The notes: a model not told the origin generated them from the sequence alone. A stretch of 64,000 bases of DNA from Barnesiella intestinihominis YIT 11860 (GCF_000296465.1 NZ_JH815205.1:387109-451108), one strand, 5' to 3'; shown: positions 37,880 through 46,603, counted from the first letter of the stretch. Numbers and translations: made by a program.

Positions 37880-38755
37880 ATGATAAGAAAACTCATAGGA
37901 ATAACGGCCATATATTTGTCCGTTTCTTTGTGCGGACTGGCACAAACCGAACGCATCGTCATTCTGCACACCAACGACACTCACAGCCAAATGGAACCTT
38001 TCGCAGCCACCCACAAAACATACGGAGGTTTGGGAGGAGTGATGCGGCGTATGGCTATTATAGACAGTATCCGCAATGCCGAACCTAACGTATTATTAGT
38101 CGATGCCGGTGACGCTATTCAAGGGACACCCTATTTCAACCTTTTCAAAGGCGATGCCGAATTCGAAGCGATGAACGCCATGCGTTACGATATTCGCACT
38201 ATCGGAAACCATGAATTTGATGCGGGTATGACCAAACTGGCTCAACTGATAAAAAACTCGACAGCCGATTTTATCTCTTCCAACTACGACGTATCCCATA
38301 CACCTTTGCACGGGACCTTGCAACCGTGGGTCATCAAAAAAGTCGGGAAATATAAAATAGGATTTTTAGCCTTGAACGTCAATCCCGATAATCTCATTCC
38401 TTCGGAATCGTGTAAAGGGGTGATATTCCACGATCCTATCCAAGCAGCCAATGAAACCGCAGCTTTGCTTAAACAAAAAGGTGCGGATATCGTTGTGGCC
38501 GTATCGCATTTAGGATACACGGCACAAGACAAAAAAGACGTCACCGACCCACAAATAGCGGCAGCGAGCAGCGACATAGACATCATCATCGGGGGACATT
38601 CGCATACGGTCATCAATCCCGACAGTATAGACAATAATCCTCTCTCTACCCTACAATACCAAGTTAAAAACAAAGATGGGAAAAACGTACTCATCGCTCA
38701 AACCGGAATGAGCGGAGCTTACTTGGGTTGCATTACCATAGAACCTCGAAACTAA
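37880..38755 (+). CDS. Exported metallophosphatase, 5'-nucleotidase N-terminal half
   Basis: A 291-residue exported calcineurin-like phosphatase with a signal peptide (1-21, ends GLAQ). The metal motifs of UshA-type 5'-nucleotidases are present: LHTNDTHSQ, DAGDAIQGTP, IGNHEFDAG, VAVSHLGY and GGHSHT. In most bacteria this domain is fused to a C-terminal substrate-binding domain; here that half is the next gene, 13 bases downstream. The two probably assemble to hydrolyse nucleotides or related phosphate esters in the periplasm. Confidence 0.92.
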   Translation: MIRKLIGITAIYLSVSLCGLAQTERIVILHTNDTHSQMEPFAATHKTYGGLGGVMRRMAIIDSIRNAEPNVLLVDAGDAIQGTPYFNLFKGDAEFEAMNAMRYDIRTIGNHEFDAGMTKLAQLIKNSTADFISSNYDVSHTPLHGTLQPWVIKKVGKYKIGFLALNVNPDNLIPSESCKGVIFHDPIQAANETAALLKQKGADIVVAVSHLGYTAQDKKDVTDPQIAAASSDIDIIIGGHSHTVINPDSIDNNPLSTLQYQVKNKDGKNVLIAQTGMSGAYLGCITIEPRN

Positions 38756-38768
38756 CTACTAAATCGTT

Positions 38769-39542
38769 ATGAAGAAATTAAATACATACTGTTCCATCGG
38801 CTGTCTTTCGGTCGTTTTGTCAATCCTCTCGTCCTGCTCCACGTCCCGACAGGAATTCGACATTTCTTACAAACTCATTCCCGTCGATGCCCGTTGGGAC
38901 AAGACTCCCGAACCGCTAATGGAACAAATAGTCGATAAATACAAGACAAGTGTCGATAGCATAATGAGTATCGTCATCGGGAAATCGAGCCAATACATGG
39001 CTCCGGGCAGACCTGAAACCTCATTGACCAACCTCTCGGCCGACATCATAAAAACCGAAGTTCAACGAGATTTCGGTCAACCGATCGATTTCGCAATCAT
39101 CAATACAGGGGGGATACGCAATCCACTCATGCAGGGAGATATTACATTGGGCGAAATATATTCTATCTTCCCTTTCGATAATACATTATGTCTCATAAAA
39201 CTAAAAGGTTCCGATGTACGCGAGTTACTCAATATCGTAGCTTCCCGGAACGGAGAGGCCGTGAGCAAAGATGTACACATGACTATTGCCGACGAAAAAG
39301 CCATCGAACCGACCATCAACGGCAGACCTATCGACGACGATCGTATCTATTCCATCGCCACGATAGACTATGTAGCCAACGGCGGGGACCACATGACCCC
39401 GTTCCTGAATGCAATAGAACGAAAAAACAGCAACACTTTCATGAGAGATGCCGTTATAAATTTCATCGAGAGAGAAAACCGGGAGGGACACACCATCGCA
39501 CCTCCCAAAGGGGGACGCATAATCTCATCGAATAACAAGTAA
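38769..39542 (+). CDS. 5'-nucleotidase C-terminal domain lipoprotein
   Basis: A 257-residue protein with a lipoprotein signal (SILSSCSTS; lipidated Cys about residue 22) and the 5_nucleotid_C substrate-binding domain: TNLSADIIKTEVQ, FAIINTGGIRNPLMQGDIT, FPFDNTLCLIKLKGSDVREL and YVANGGDHM. It lacks the metal-binding half, which is encoded just upstream. Splitting this enzyme in two genes is common in Bacteroidales. It lies six bases before the GH3 fusion gene. Confidence 0.92.
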   Translation: MKKLNTYCSIGCLSVVLSILSSCSTSRQEFDISYKLIPVDARWDKTPEPLMEQIVDKYKTSVDSIMSIVIGKSSQYMAPGRPETSLTNLSADIIKTEVQRDFGQPIDFAIINTGGIRNPLMQGDITLGEIYSIFPFDNTLCLIKLKGSDVRELLNIVASRNGEAVSKDVHMTIADEKAIEPTINGRPIDDDRIYSIATIDYVANGGDHMTPFLNAIERKNSNTFMRDAVINFIERENREGHTIAPPKGGRIISSNNK

Positions 39543-39548
39543 CCAGAC

Positions 39549-42527
39549 ATGAAAAAGATAATTGCCTGTATCGGGACGTTTTTTGCTTTGGTAGCCCTAT
39601 CTACGCAAGCTAAAAACCCGTATCTACTTCAAACGGCCGATCGGTCGGCTATGGAGCACTGGGTCGACTCGGTGTTCGAATCGCTTTCTCCCAAAGAGCG
39701 AATTGCACAACTGTTAGTTATTACAGTGCGCAACAGCGATACCCCGCAAAACCGTAAAACGTTACAAAGACTCATACAAGAACAAAAAATCGGGGGACTG
39801 CTTTTCGACTCAGGAACAGCAAAAGACCAAGCCAACTTAACAAACTACTGTCAGTCCTTATCCAAAGTTCCCCTGATGATCACTCTTGACGGAGAATGGG
39901 GGCTCGCCATGCGTTTGTCCGATACTCCGCGCTTTCCGGTCAACATGATGTTAGGAGCCGTTCAAAACGATTCTCTCCTCTACGAATACGGCCGTGCCGT
40001 AGGGAAGCAATGCAGGTGCATGGGCATACATGTCAATTTCGCTCCGGTTCTCGACATCAACAGCAACCCGCGTAATCCGGTAATCGGCAAACGTTCTTTC
40101 GGAGAGTCTTTAAAAAATGTCTCGTCCAAAGCTATCGCATACGCCAAAGGATTGGAATCCGTAGGAGTCATGGCCGTTGCCAAACATTTCCCGGGCCACG
40201 GAGACACCTCGGAAGACTCGCATAAGACACTCCCCCTTGTTCCTCATAGCAAGGGAAGGCTCATGAGTACCGAAATACCTCCATTCAAAGCATATATCGA
40301 CAGCGGGCTATCGGGCATAATGGTGGGGCATCTGAATATTCCTGCATGGGATGCCACCAATACCCCCTCTTCCTTATCGCCGATTATCACCCGCGAACTT
40401 TTATGCGACTCCTTAAATTTCGAGGGGTTAATATTCACCGATGCTTTAAAAATGAAGGGAGCATCGAAATTCGGCAATACGGCACTACGAGCCATACTCG
40501 CCGGGAACGACATCGCTCTGAACCCATCGAAACCCGAAGAACAGTTGAACAGCATTTTATCGGCTATCGAGCAAGGAAAGATAACTCAACAGGCCATCGA
40601 TGAAAAATGTAAAAAAGTGCTACGCTACAAATACGTTTTCGGATTAGCAAACTATACACCCATAAAAACCAAAAACCTTATCGAAGATTTGAACGCTCCC
40701 GAATACGATGCCCTTAACCGAAAGCTCAACAGCGAGGCCATGACCTTGCTACGTAACAGTCAAAATCTAATTCCTATCACACATTTGAACAAGGGCAGAA
40801 TCGCCGTTGTATCCGTGGGGAACGACACGGAATCGGTTTTCCAGAAAACAATAACGCTATACGCCGACAACGTAGGCCGTTTCGACGACAGCAATCCTCT
40901 GCCTTCATTGCTGGACACACTGAAACATTATGATAAAATCATACTGGCTGTACATAGCGGCAAAGCCGAACATAGAGCCAGAATCGGCCGTATATGCCAA
41001 ACCGGGAAAGCAATAGTCGCATGCTTTCTCTCCCCTTATCAGATGAATCGGTTAAGTCACGAATTGACTCATTGCAAAACGCTTTTATTAGCCTACGAAA
41101 ATACCTCGTTGGCACAAGAATATGCAGCACAAGCCCTATTCGGAGGATATGCCATAAAGGGAAAATTACCCGTAAGTTTAGAAGGTTCGTTCAAACTGGA
41201 AGAAGGCATATATATTCCAAAGTGCCGATTGGGATATGCGATTCCCGAATCGGTCGACATGGACAGCCGGATATTGTCTGCTGTCGATTCCATTATAGCA
41301 CAAGGGATTAAAGAAGAAGCATTCCCGGGCTGTCAATTATTGGTTGCCCGACAAGGAACAGTAGTCTGGAACAAGGCTTACGGATACTTCGACTACGAAA
41401 CTCACCGCCATGCAGTCGCCACAAACGACCTCTATGACTTGGCATCCGTCTCGAAAGCGACTGGTACTTTACCGGCTATCATGAAGGCTTATGACAACGG
41501 ACGTATAGACTTAAACAAACCGATGAGCAAATACTTCGCTCCACTGCGAAATACCGATAAAAAAAGTCTGACGATCAAGGAAGCTCTTTTACATGAAACC
41601 GGTATGCCTGCCTCATTGCAAATGACTTCGGTCATTATCGACCCCAACAGCTTCACGAAACCATTAATCAAGCGTAGGAAAAGTAGCATCTACTCCATAC
41701 AAATAGGGAATAACGCTTTTGCCAACTGCAATGCCCAACTACGCAAAGACCTACTATCCTCTCGGAAATCGGATCGATTTCCCATGATAATCGCCCAGAA
41801 TTTATATGGTTCGAAATCTTTACCCGATACCCTTATCAACCATATCATCGAGTGCAAATTACGCCCCTCCAAACGATACTTATATAGCTGCCTGAATTTC
41901 GTCTTATTGAAAGAGACTGTCGAAAGCGCCACCGGCATTGCAATGGACAAATATTTGCAGCAAAACATCTACGGACCCTTAGGCATGCAAACGACCGGAT
42001 ATCGCCCTCTCGACCGATTTCCAACCGAAAGAATCGCACCGACAGAATGCGACAACTTCTACCGGAAGCAACAACTGATAGGGTATGTCCATGACGAAAC
42101 AGCATGTTTTTTCGGAGGCGTACAAGGCAATGCCGGACTCTTTTCCAACGCCAACGATTTGGCTAAACTATGCCAAATGTGGCTAAACAAAGGGACATAT
42201 GGAAACGAAAGAATTTTATCCCCGAAAACCGTAGAACTGTTTCTGACAGAAAAAAGCTCGACCAGCCGCAGGGGGCTGGGATTCGACAAGCCCGATATGG
42301 AAAACCCGGAAAAGAGCCCTACGGCCATCGAAGCATCGGCCTCGACCATCGGTCATTTAGGCTTCACCGGCACTTGCTTTTGGATAGATCCCGAACAAGA
42401 ACTCATCTATATATTTTTATGTAACCGGGTATATCCCTCCCGCACGCATGATGCGCTATCTCAATTGAATATACGTCCCGAATTATTCTCGACCATTTAC
42501 AGGTCCATAAAAAATCATTCGAAATAG
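39549..42527 (+). CDS. GH3 beta-N-acetylhexosaminidase fused to a serine beta-lactamase-fold hydrolase
   Basis: A 992-residue exported two-enzyme fusion. Signal peptide 1-21. Residues about 35-375 form a GH3 NagZ-like domain: AKHFPGHGDTSEDSHKTLP contains the mobile His/Asp loop and GLIFTDALKMKGA the nucleophile Asp. Residues 375-580 form a GH3 C-terminal-like linker domain. Residues about 590-985 form a beta-lactamase/PBP-like domain with SVSK (S-x-x-K), YSC where YSN or YSD is usual, and GHLGFTGT as third motif. It may process muropeptides: a glucosaminidase linked to a peptidase or esterase. Same operon as the split nucleotidase. The Cys in the second motif may lower or change activity. Confidence 0.9.
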   Translation: MKKIIACIGTFFALVALSTQAKNPYLLQTADRSAMEHWVDSVFESLSPKERIAQLLVITVRNSDTPQNRKTLQRLIQEQKIGGLLFDSGTAKDQANLTNYCQSLSKVPLMITLDGEWGLAMRLSDTPRFPVNMMLGAVQNDSLLYEYGRAVGKQCRCMGIHVNFAPVLDINSNPRNPVIGKRSFGESLKNVSSKAIAYAKGLESVGVMAVAKHFPGHGDTSEDSHKTLPLVPHSKGRLMSTEIPPFKAYIDSGLSGIMVGHLNIPAWDATNTPSSLSPIITRELLCDSLNFEGLIFTDALKMKGASKFGNTALRAILAGNDIALNPSKPEEQLNSILSAIEQGKITQQAIDEKCKKVLRYKYVFGLANYTPIKTKNLIEDLNAPEYDALNRKLNSEAMTLLRNSQNLIPITHLNKGRIAVVSVGNDTESVFQKTITLYADNVGRFDDSNPLPSLLDTLKHYDKIILAVHSGKAEHRARIGRICQTGKAIVACFLSPYQMNRLSHELTHCKTLLLAYENTSLAQEYAAQALFGGYAIKGKLPVSLEGSFKLEEGIYIPKCRLGYAIPESVDMDSRILSAVDSIIAQGIKEEAFPGCQLLVARQGTVVWNKAYGYFDYETHRHAVATNDLYDLASVSKATGTLPAIMKAYDNGRIDLNKPMSKYFAPLRNTDKKSLTIKEALLHETGMPASLQMTSVIIDPNSFTKPLIKRRKSSIYSIQIGNNAFANCNAQLRKDLLSSRKSDRFPMIIAQNLYGSKSLPDTLINHIIECKLRPSKRYLYSCLNFVLLKETVESATGIAMDKYLQQNIYGPLGMQTTGYRPLDRFPTERIAPTECDNFYRKQQLIGYVHDETACFFGGVQGNAGLFSNANDLAKLCQMWLNKGTYGNERILSPKTVELFLTEKSSTSRRGLGFDKPDMENPEKSPTAIEASASTIGHLGFTGTCFWIDPEQELIYIFLCNRVYPSRTHDALSQLNIRPELFSTIYRSIKNHSK

Positions 42528-43282
42528 AACGACAATATCACCATATTCGATGTCGCTTTCTTCAAGGACTGAGTAAATTTAATATCGGCCAGATCCCTCA
42601 AATCATTTCGTTTCCGGTTAATGACGTCTGTAAGTCCGAAACAGAATTTCAATTCGGGAATCAATTTAAAATATGGTAAATAAAAGTCACAACCGAGGCC
42701 GATAGTCAAATAACCGTCGAATGTATTCAGTTTAAGCAAATCGTTTCTCTTTTTCGATACGTCGGCCGTTCCCATGACTCCCCCGATCAAGTATGGACGG
42801 AAATTATTACAACGCAAAGCACTGAACTTCAATTCGAGAGGAACGACGATATAATTCGATTTAATGTCTTGTGTCCGATATTCCTGCGTCGCCGTCTCTC
42901 TAAACTTCACCACTTTATTCCCGAAAAATATACCCGGCGAAAATCTCAAATTCAAATGGGGGCACAAATAAAGGTCGGCCATCAAATTCACATTGAACCC
43001 GGGTGAAAAATCGGGAATATCCATGTACCAACTTTCTCCACCATCGGTAACGAAACCCGAATGTACAAACTTCATATCTTGCACATGCGTACCAATAGAA
43101 AAGCCCAAATGCAAGAGTTTATGATCTGCATACGGTAAATTCTGTACTTTACGAGGTTGAGCACATACACATACCGGCCACAACAACGCTATGCACGCCA
43201 CGAAAACGTACAATCGTCCCACGTATCTACGGACCGTAAATCCATGTAATACTTTCCCTTGTATATCACTACCTCTATTCAT
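42515..43282 (-). CDS. porT: T9SS component PorT (SprT-like) outer membrane beta-barrel
   Basis: A 255-residue beta-barrel protein. After a long N-region with basic residues and a signal segment (LYVFVACIALLWPVCVCAQ), the mature protein begins with NLPYADHKLLHLGFSIGTHV, which corresponds to the PorT/SprT N-terminal signature (Pro-x-Tyr-Asp-x-Lys-...-HFGF-x-LG). PorT is required for type IX secretion in Porphyromonas. Six proteins in this window carry T9SS sorting domains, which agrees with this call. Its 3' end overlaps the convergent GH3 fusion gene by 13 bases. ATG 43282 chosen; the frame to 43378 adds a basic non-signal extension. Confidence 0.8.
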   Translation of the reverse strand: MNRGSDIQGKVLHGFTVRRYVGRLYVFVACIALLWPVCVCAQPRKVQNLPYADHKLLHLGFSIGTHVQDMKFVHSGFVTDGGESWYMDIPDFSPGFNVNLMADLYLCPHLNLRFSPGIFFGNKVVKFRETATQEYRTQDIKSNYIVVPLELKFSALRCNNFRPYLIGGVMGTADVSKKRNDLLKLNTFDGYLTIGLGCDFYLPYFKLIPELKFCFGLTDVINRKRNDLRDLADIKFTQSLKKATSNMVILSFYFE

Positions 43283-43371
43283 AGTACGATAACTATTTAT
43301 CAAACGGAAAAACAAGCGGTATATTGTTCCACAGGAATTGTATTTGACACACAAATTCCTACTCCTTTTCT

Positions 43372-43401
43372 TTTGCAATAGAGATAAAAATGCTACTTTT
43401 G
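43372..43401 (+). promoter_or_regulatory. Promoter of the ferredoxin gene
   Basis: TTTG (43372-43375), 18 bases, TACTTTTG (43394-43401), 44 bases before ATG 43446. Confidence 0.55.
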
Positions 43402-43445
43402 TGTCGCAATTAGATCTAATTATTTCAAACTAAAAACTAAAAACA

Positions 43446-43613
43446 ATGGCTTACGTAATTAATGACAACTGTGTGGCTTGCGGTTCTTGCATTAGCGAGT
43501 GTCCGGTAGAAGCGATTTCGGAAGGTGATATCTACAAAATCGATGCAGACAAATGTTTGAGCTGCGGTACTTGCGCTGAGGTTTGTCCTAACGACGCTAT
43601 CCACGAAGCATAA
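43446..43613 (+). CDS. 2[4Fe-4S] ferredoxin
   Basis: A 55-residue electron carrier. Two classic cluster motifs: CVACGSCISECP and CLSCGTCAEVCP (C-x2-C-x2-C-x3-C-P twice), joined by the usual acidic linker (VEAISEGDIYKIDADK). Typical of clostridial-type ferredoxins that serve pyruvate:ferredoxin oxidoreductase and hydrogenases in anaerobes. It is a stand-alone gene with its own promoter and terminator. Base composition is more GC-rich than the surroundings, as for highly expressed genes. Confidence 0.97.
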   Translation: MAYVINDNCVACGSCISECPVEAISEGDIYKIDADKCLSCGTCAEVCPNDAIHEA

Positions 43614-43636
43614 GCACACCGGTAAAAAAATTAAAG

Positions 43637-43670
43637 AAAAGGCTACTTGGTAAAACCAAGTAGCCTTTTT
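43637..43670 (+). terminator. Terminator of the ferredoxin gene
   Basis: AAAAGGCTACTTGG (43637-43650), loop TAAAA, CCAAGTAGCCTTTT (43656-43669): perfect 14-bp stem with T tract. Confidence 0.92.
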
Positions 43671-43673
43671 TAA

Positions 43674-43760
43674 TTCAGCAGAAAATTCGTAGGAGTAGAC
43701 TTGAATTTTAGAGATGAATCTCTTGCCGACAGCCTTATTCCAAATCTTCTTCGGAGAGGA
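43674..43760 (+). repeat. Dispersed repeat family B, copy 3
   Basis: TTCAGCAGAAAATTCGTAGG, GACTTGAATTTTAGAGATGA and CTTATTCCAAATCTTC...GGAGAGGAG align with copies 2 and 4. It begins just after the ferredoxin terminator, as copy 2 does after the M23 terminator. Confidence 0.8.
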
Positions 43761-43800
43761 GTTGGGAAAGACAACATAGGAGTTTTCGATTGTAGGACTT

Positions 43801-44127
43801 AACCCCTCCGTCACTTCGTGACACCTCCCCTGTGTTTTGCGACGCAAAATATAGGGGAGGAGTTTTAACACACCGTAAGGGCACGAGAGACGACCAGAGA
43901 GGAGGTTTAATACCCTTCTAACGCATTTTTTAGCGAATAAGTGGATTGTGTTTGTCCTCCTCCTTGCATTGCAGTGCAATAAAGGGAAGACATCGAAGAA
44001 ACAACAGTTGCTGAGGAGAGGGGTTAAAAAGCAGCCAAATCGACTTTTGACAAAACTCAACCCCTCCGTCACTCATGTGACACCTCCCCTATATTTTGTG
44101 TCGCAAAACACAGGGGAGGAGGTTAAA
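43801..44127. repeat. Palindromic family C cluster
   Basis: Two near-identical elements at 43801-43868 and 44059-44127, both starting AACCCCTCCGTCACT and ending in an AGGGGAGG hairpin arm, with swapped inner arms (GTGTTTTGCGACGCAAAATA versus ATATTTTGTGTCGCAAAACA), plus a decayed piece near 43965-44035. The sequence GGTTAAAAAGCAGCC at 44024 also matches 19016. No gene in this stretch. Confidence 0.8.
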
Positions 44128-44202
44128 CAAGGACGATCTCCACGGATCACCTATTGAGCTTATTTTTTTATTATCACAAAACTCCAATTTACAAAACAGA
44201 AA

Positions 44203-44239
44203 ATAAAAAACGTGACAACTCATATCCGAGAAGTCACGC
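44203..44239 (-). terminator. Terminator of rplU-rpmA
   Basis: CGTGAC (44211-44216) pairs with GTCACG (44233-44238) with a long loop; the minus strand continues TTTTTTATTTT. Confidence 0.65.
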
Positions 44240-44264
44240 TTTCTATAAATAGTTATAACTCTTA

Positions 44265-44528
44265 TCAGTTATTATCCGCCGGTTTCACCGATACATACGA
44301 ACGGTTTTCTTTACATTTACGGAACACTACCGTACCGTTTACCAATGCGAACAACGTATGGTCTTTTCCAATACCCACGTTTTCTCCGGGATGATGAACA
44401 GTACCTCTCTGACGAACCAAAATATTACCGGCCTTAGCATATTGTCCACCGAATATTTTGATACCCAATCGTTTGCTTTCCGATTCACGACCGTTCTTCG
44501 AACTACCAACACCTTTCTTATGTGCCAT
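44265..44528 (-). CDS. rpmA: 50S ribosomal protein L27
   Basis: An 87-residue ribosomal protein near the peptidyl transferase centre. [20 protein letters not shown] is the standard N terminus, without the cleaved extension found in Firmicutes; [19 protein letters not shown] and GKDHTLFAL follow. It starts 21 bases after rplU, the universal L21-L27 pair. Confidence 0.98.
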   Translation of the reverse strand: MAHKKGVGSSKNGRESESKRLGIKIFGGQYAKAGNILVRQRGTVHHPGENVGIGKDHTLFALVNGTVVFRKCKENRSYVSVKPADNN

Positions 44529-44549
44529 TTTCTTAGAAGTTTAATAGGG

Positions 44550-44885
44550 TTAAGCAACAATTTCTTTAACTAACACTTCGGTGAAATATTGGCGGTGACC
44601 GTTCAATCTACGGTAACCTTTTCTTCTTTTCTTCTTGAAAACAAGAATTCTTTCACCTTTCACGAGGCCTTTTTTACCGAAACCGTCGTTCGAAACGACC
44701 TCACACACGACTTTCGCACCTTCCACGGTGGGAGTGCCCACAGTTACAGCTCCGTCTTTATCGACGAGCAATACTTTGTCAAATTCGAGAACAGCTCCAT
44801 GCTCTGCTCCCAGATAGTGGACAAACAATTTCTTTCCATTTTCTACTTTGAATTGTTGTCCTTGAATCTCAACAATAACGTACAT
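44550..44885 (-). CDS. rplU: 50S ribosomal protein L21
   Basis: A 111-residue ribosomal protein; [20 protein letters not shown] and [20 protein letters not shown] are the family ends. The frame extends to 44969 but L21 always starts at this methionine, and the predicted promoter (TACTTTTG at 44967-44974) lies over the upstream part. Cotranscribed with rpmA. Confidence 0.97.
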   Translation of the reverse strand: MYVIVEIQGQQFKVENGKKLFVHYLGAEHGAVLEFDKVLLVDKDGAVTVGTPTVEGAKVVCEVVSNDGFGKKGLVKGERILVFKKKRRKGYRRLNGHRQYFTEVLVKEIVA

Positions 44886-44966
44886 TATATTTTTATTTTT
44901 ACGTTCTCTCTGCCGGGCGGGGTCAACCGAGACACCTCTTTTTGAGCCCATATCAGAATCAGCCCA

Positions 44967-44998
44967 CAAAAGTACTACAAAAAATCATTCCGCACAAA
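44967..44998 (-). promoter_or_regulatory. Promoter of rplU-rpmA
   Basis: Minus strand: TTTG (44995-44998), 20 bases, TACTTTTG (44967-44974); about 75-base leader before rplU. Confidence 0.75.
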
Positions 44999-45050
44999 CA
45001 TTCCGCCGATTTTCTCTGAAAAAGAAAATCAATACCTCCACAATCAATTC

Positions 45051-45932
45051 CTAAACAAAAATCTTTTTCTTGTAATATATTTCTCGGAACTCTTTGGGCG
45101 AACACCCTTTTTTCTTCTTAAATATGCGATTGAAATTCGACAGGTTATTAAATCCGCATTCATAGCATATTTCGGCAACCGTTTTCGTCGAATCGACCAA
45201 CTGTCTTGTTGCATGTCCCAAACGTATATCGATAATATAATCCGACAGACTTTTTCCTGTTCTTAATTTGAAAAATCGGCTGAAAGAGACCGACGTCATA
45301 TCGGTAAGCTCCGCCAATTGCGACAACCTGATTTCTTCCGTATAATGTAAATTGATATACTCCTCCACTTTTTGTACCCGACGACTATCCGACACAGTCT
45401 TGGATCTCGCGAAAGAACTGCTCGACAACGTGCGGGCATCATCACAAATCGACAATTCATACAGGATTGTCAAAAATTTTACGAACTGATAAAATCCCGG
45501 TTCTCCCTTTAACAAAGAGTCTATTGTCGAATAGACTTTCATCACCGCATGCAGAGGGAACGACAATCCCTTTTGCGCCCTATCGAGCATTTTACGGATA
45601 GACGTGAATTGCTTCTTGTCAATAAAATTATTGGAAAACAAATCCGGAGAAAACTGTATAGTAATTTCCCGAATCTGCTTGGATTGACAGCTTCCTTGTT
45701 CCCATACATGCTCCAAATTATCCCCGCAAAGCAAGACCAAATCATAATCGCCGATCTCTTCTACCGAATCTCCGACAATCCGCCTTACTCCTGCTCCATT
45801 CTCGACGAAATTCAGCTCGTATTCCTTATGATTGTGCAAAGGATACGTAAACTCCGTTTTGTATCGTTCCACAATAAACAAGCAATCTTTTTCCGACAAT
45901 GGAGATATTTCTGTAATGATATGCTTATTCAT
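45051..45932 (-). CDS. AraC-family transcriptional regulator
   Basis: A 293-residue regulator. N-terminal cupin-like sensing domain (about 1-160; YPLHNHKEYELNFVENGAG) and a C-terminal double helix-turn-helix (about 190-290): VEEYINLHYTEEIRLSQLAE, SFSRFFKLRTGKSLSDYI and IRLGHATRQL, IAEICYECGFNNLSNFNRIF with the family end GCSPKEFREIY. Sugar-responsive regulators often have this form. Isolated between rplU and the tRNAs, so its target is not obvious. ATG 45932; TATCTTTA just upstream is a near-consensus -7. Confidence 0.9.
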   Translation of the reverse strand: MNKHIITEISPLSEKDCLFIVERYKTEFTYPLHNHKEYELNFVENGAGVRRIVGDSVEEIGDYDLVLLCGDNLEHVWEQGSCQSKQIREITIQFSPDLFSNNFIDKKQFTSIRKMLDRAQKGLSFPLHAVMKVYSTIDSLLKGEPGFYQFVKFLTILYELSICDDARTLSSSSFARSKTVSDSRRVQKVEEYINLHYTEEIRLSQLAELTDMTSVSFSRFFKLRTGKSLSDYIIDIRLGHATRQLVDSTKTVAEICYECGFNNLSNFNRIFKKKKGCSPKEFREIYYKKKIFV

Positions 45933-46088
45933 GCTATAACCATATAAATGAGGGTATAAAGATACATATTCCATTCAGCATTCAAAATTATAAGTACAAT
46001 TTTTATACCTCACCTCCAAAGAATTAACACCCATTCGGAATTGATTAAAAACCCAAATGCAAAAAAAACTCTCTTGACCCAATAAGCT

Positions 46089-46155
46089 GATTCAGTAGAA
46101 AATTAGTGGGGATAGACTTGAATTTTAGAGATGAGTCTCTTGTCTATAATCCCCT
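46089..46155 (+). repeat. Dispersed repeat family B, copy 4
   Basis: ATTCAGTAGAAAATTAGTGG and GACTTGAATTTTAGAGATGA match copy 3 nearly base for base, then the match fades after TCTTGTCTATAA, so this copy is truncated at its 3' end. Confidence 0.75.
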
Positions 46156-46242
46156 CTGAGTACCTATTGAACCGACATACTCTTTAATTATCGACTAAGT
46201 CAATAATCTCCCGTATTTCTCCCGGTCGCATTTAAACAAACA

Positions 46243-46275
46243 AGCCCAATTTATTGTATTTCAATAAATTGGGCT
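46243..46275 (-). terminator. Terminator of tRNA-Pro
   Basis: AGCCCAATTTATTG (46243-46256) and CAATAAATTGGGCT (46262-46275): perfect 14-bp stem just downstream of the tRNA on its strand. Confidence 0.8.
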
Positions 46276-46283
46276 AAAATCAG

Positions 46284-46357
46284 TCGGGGTGAGACGACTC
46301 GAACGTCCGACCTCCACGTCCCGAACGTGGCGCGCTAACCAACTGTGCTACACCCCG
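46284..46357 (-). tRNA. tRNA-Pro (CGG)
   Basis: 74 nt. Acceptor CGGGGTG pairs with CACCCCG, discriminator A; anticodon arm CCACG-TTCGGGA-CGTGG gives anticodon CGG; T loop TTCGAGT. CCA is not encoded. TATCTTTG lies on the same strand 18 bases upstream (46376-46383). Confidence 0.95.
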
Positions 46358-46496
46358 CACTTAGTTTTGCGGGGACAAAGATACACAAAGTTTGGAAAAA
46401 GTAAAACGAATCTTTCAAAAATCTATATTTAAAATAGAAATATCTTCTTTTTTCATTTTTACGGTAAAAAATTAGGAAGATAATCAAAAATAATTC

Positions 46497-46504
46497 TATC
46501 TTTG
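46497..46504 (+). promoter_or_regulatory. -7 element of tRNA-Phe
   Basis: TATCTTTG followed by C, 16 bases before the tRNA 5' end. The -33 region reads TTAGG, a partial match. Confidence 0.6.
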
Positions 46505-46520
46505 CACACGCAAAAATGAT

Positions 46521-46593
46521 GGTGCCATAGCTCAGTTGGTAGAGCAAAGGACTGAAAATCCTTGTGTCACTGGTTCGATTCCCGTTGGCACCA
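46521..46593 (+). tRNA. tRNA-Phe (GAA)
   Basis: 73 nt. Acceptor GGTGCCA/TGGCACC, discriminator A; anticodon loop CTGAAAA gives GAA; T loop TTCGATT. CCA is not encoded. It is followed by a GACTCGT-AAAA-ACGAGTC terminator. Confidence 0.97.
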
Positions 46594-46603
46594 CACAAAA
46601 AAG

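Noticed and set aside
43437-44072. 211-codon minus-strand frame
   Set aside because: Antisense to the ferredoxin gene and then runs through families B and C repeats.
46284-46593. tRNA-borne integration site of a genomic island
   Set aside because: Both tRNAs are intact and no repeated 3' tRNA fragment or integrase was seen nearby.
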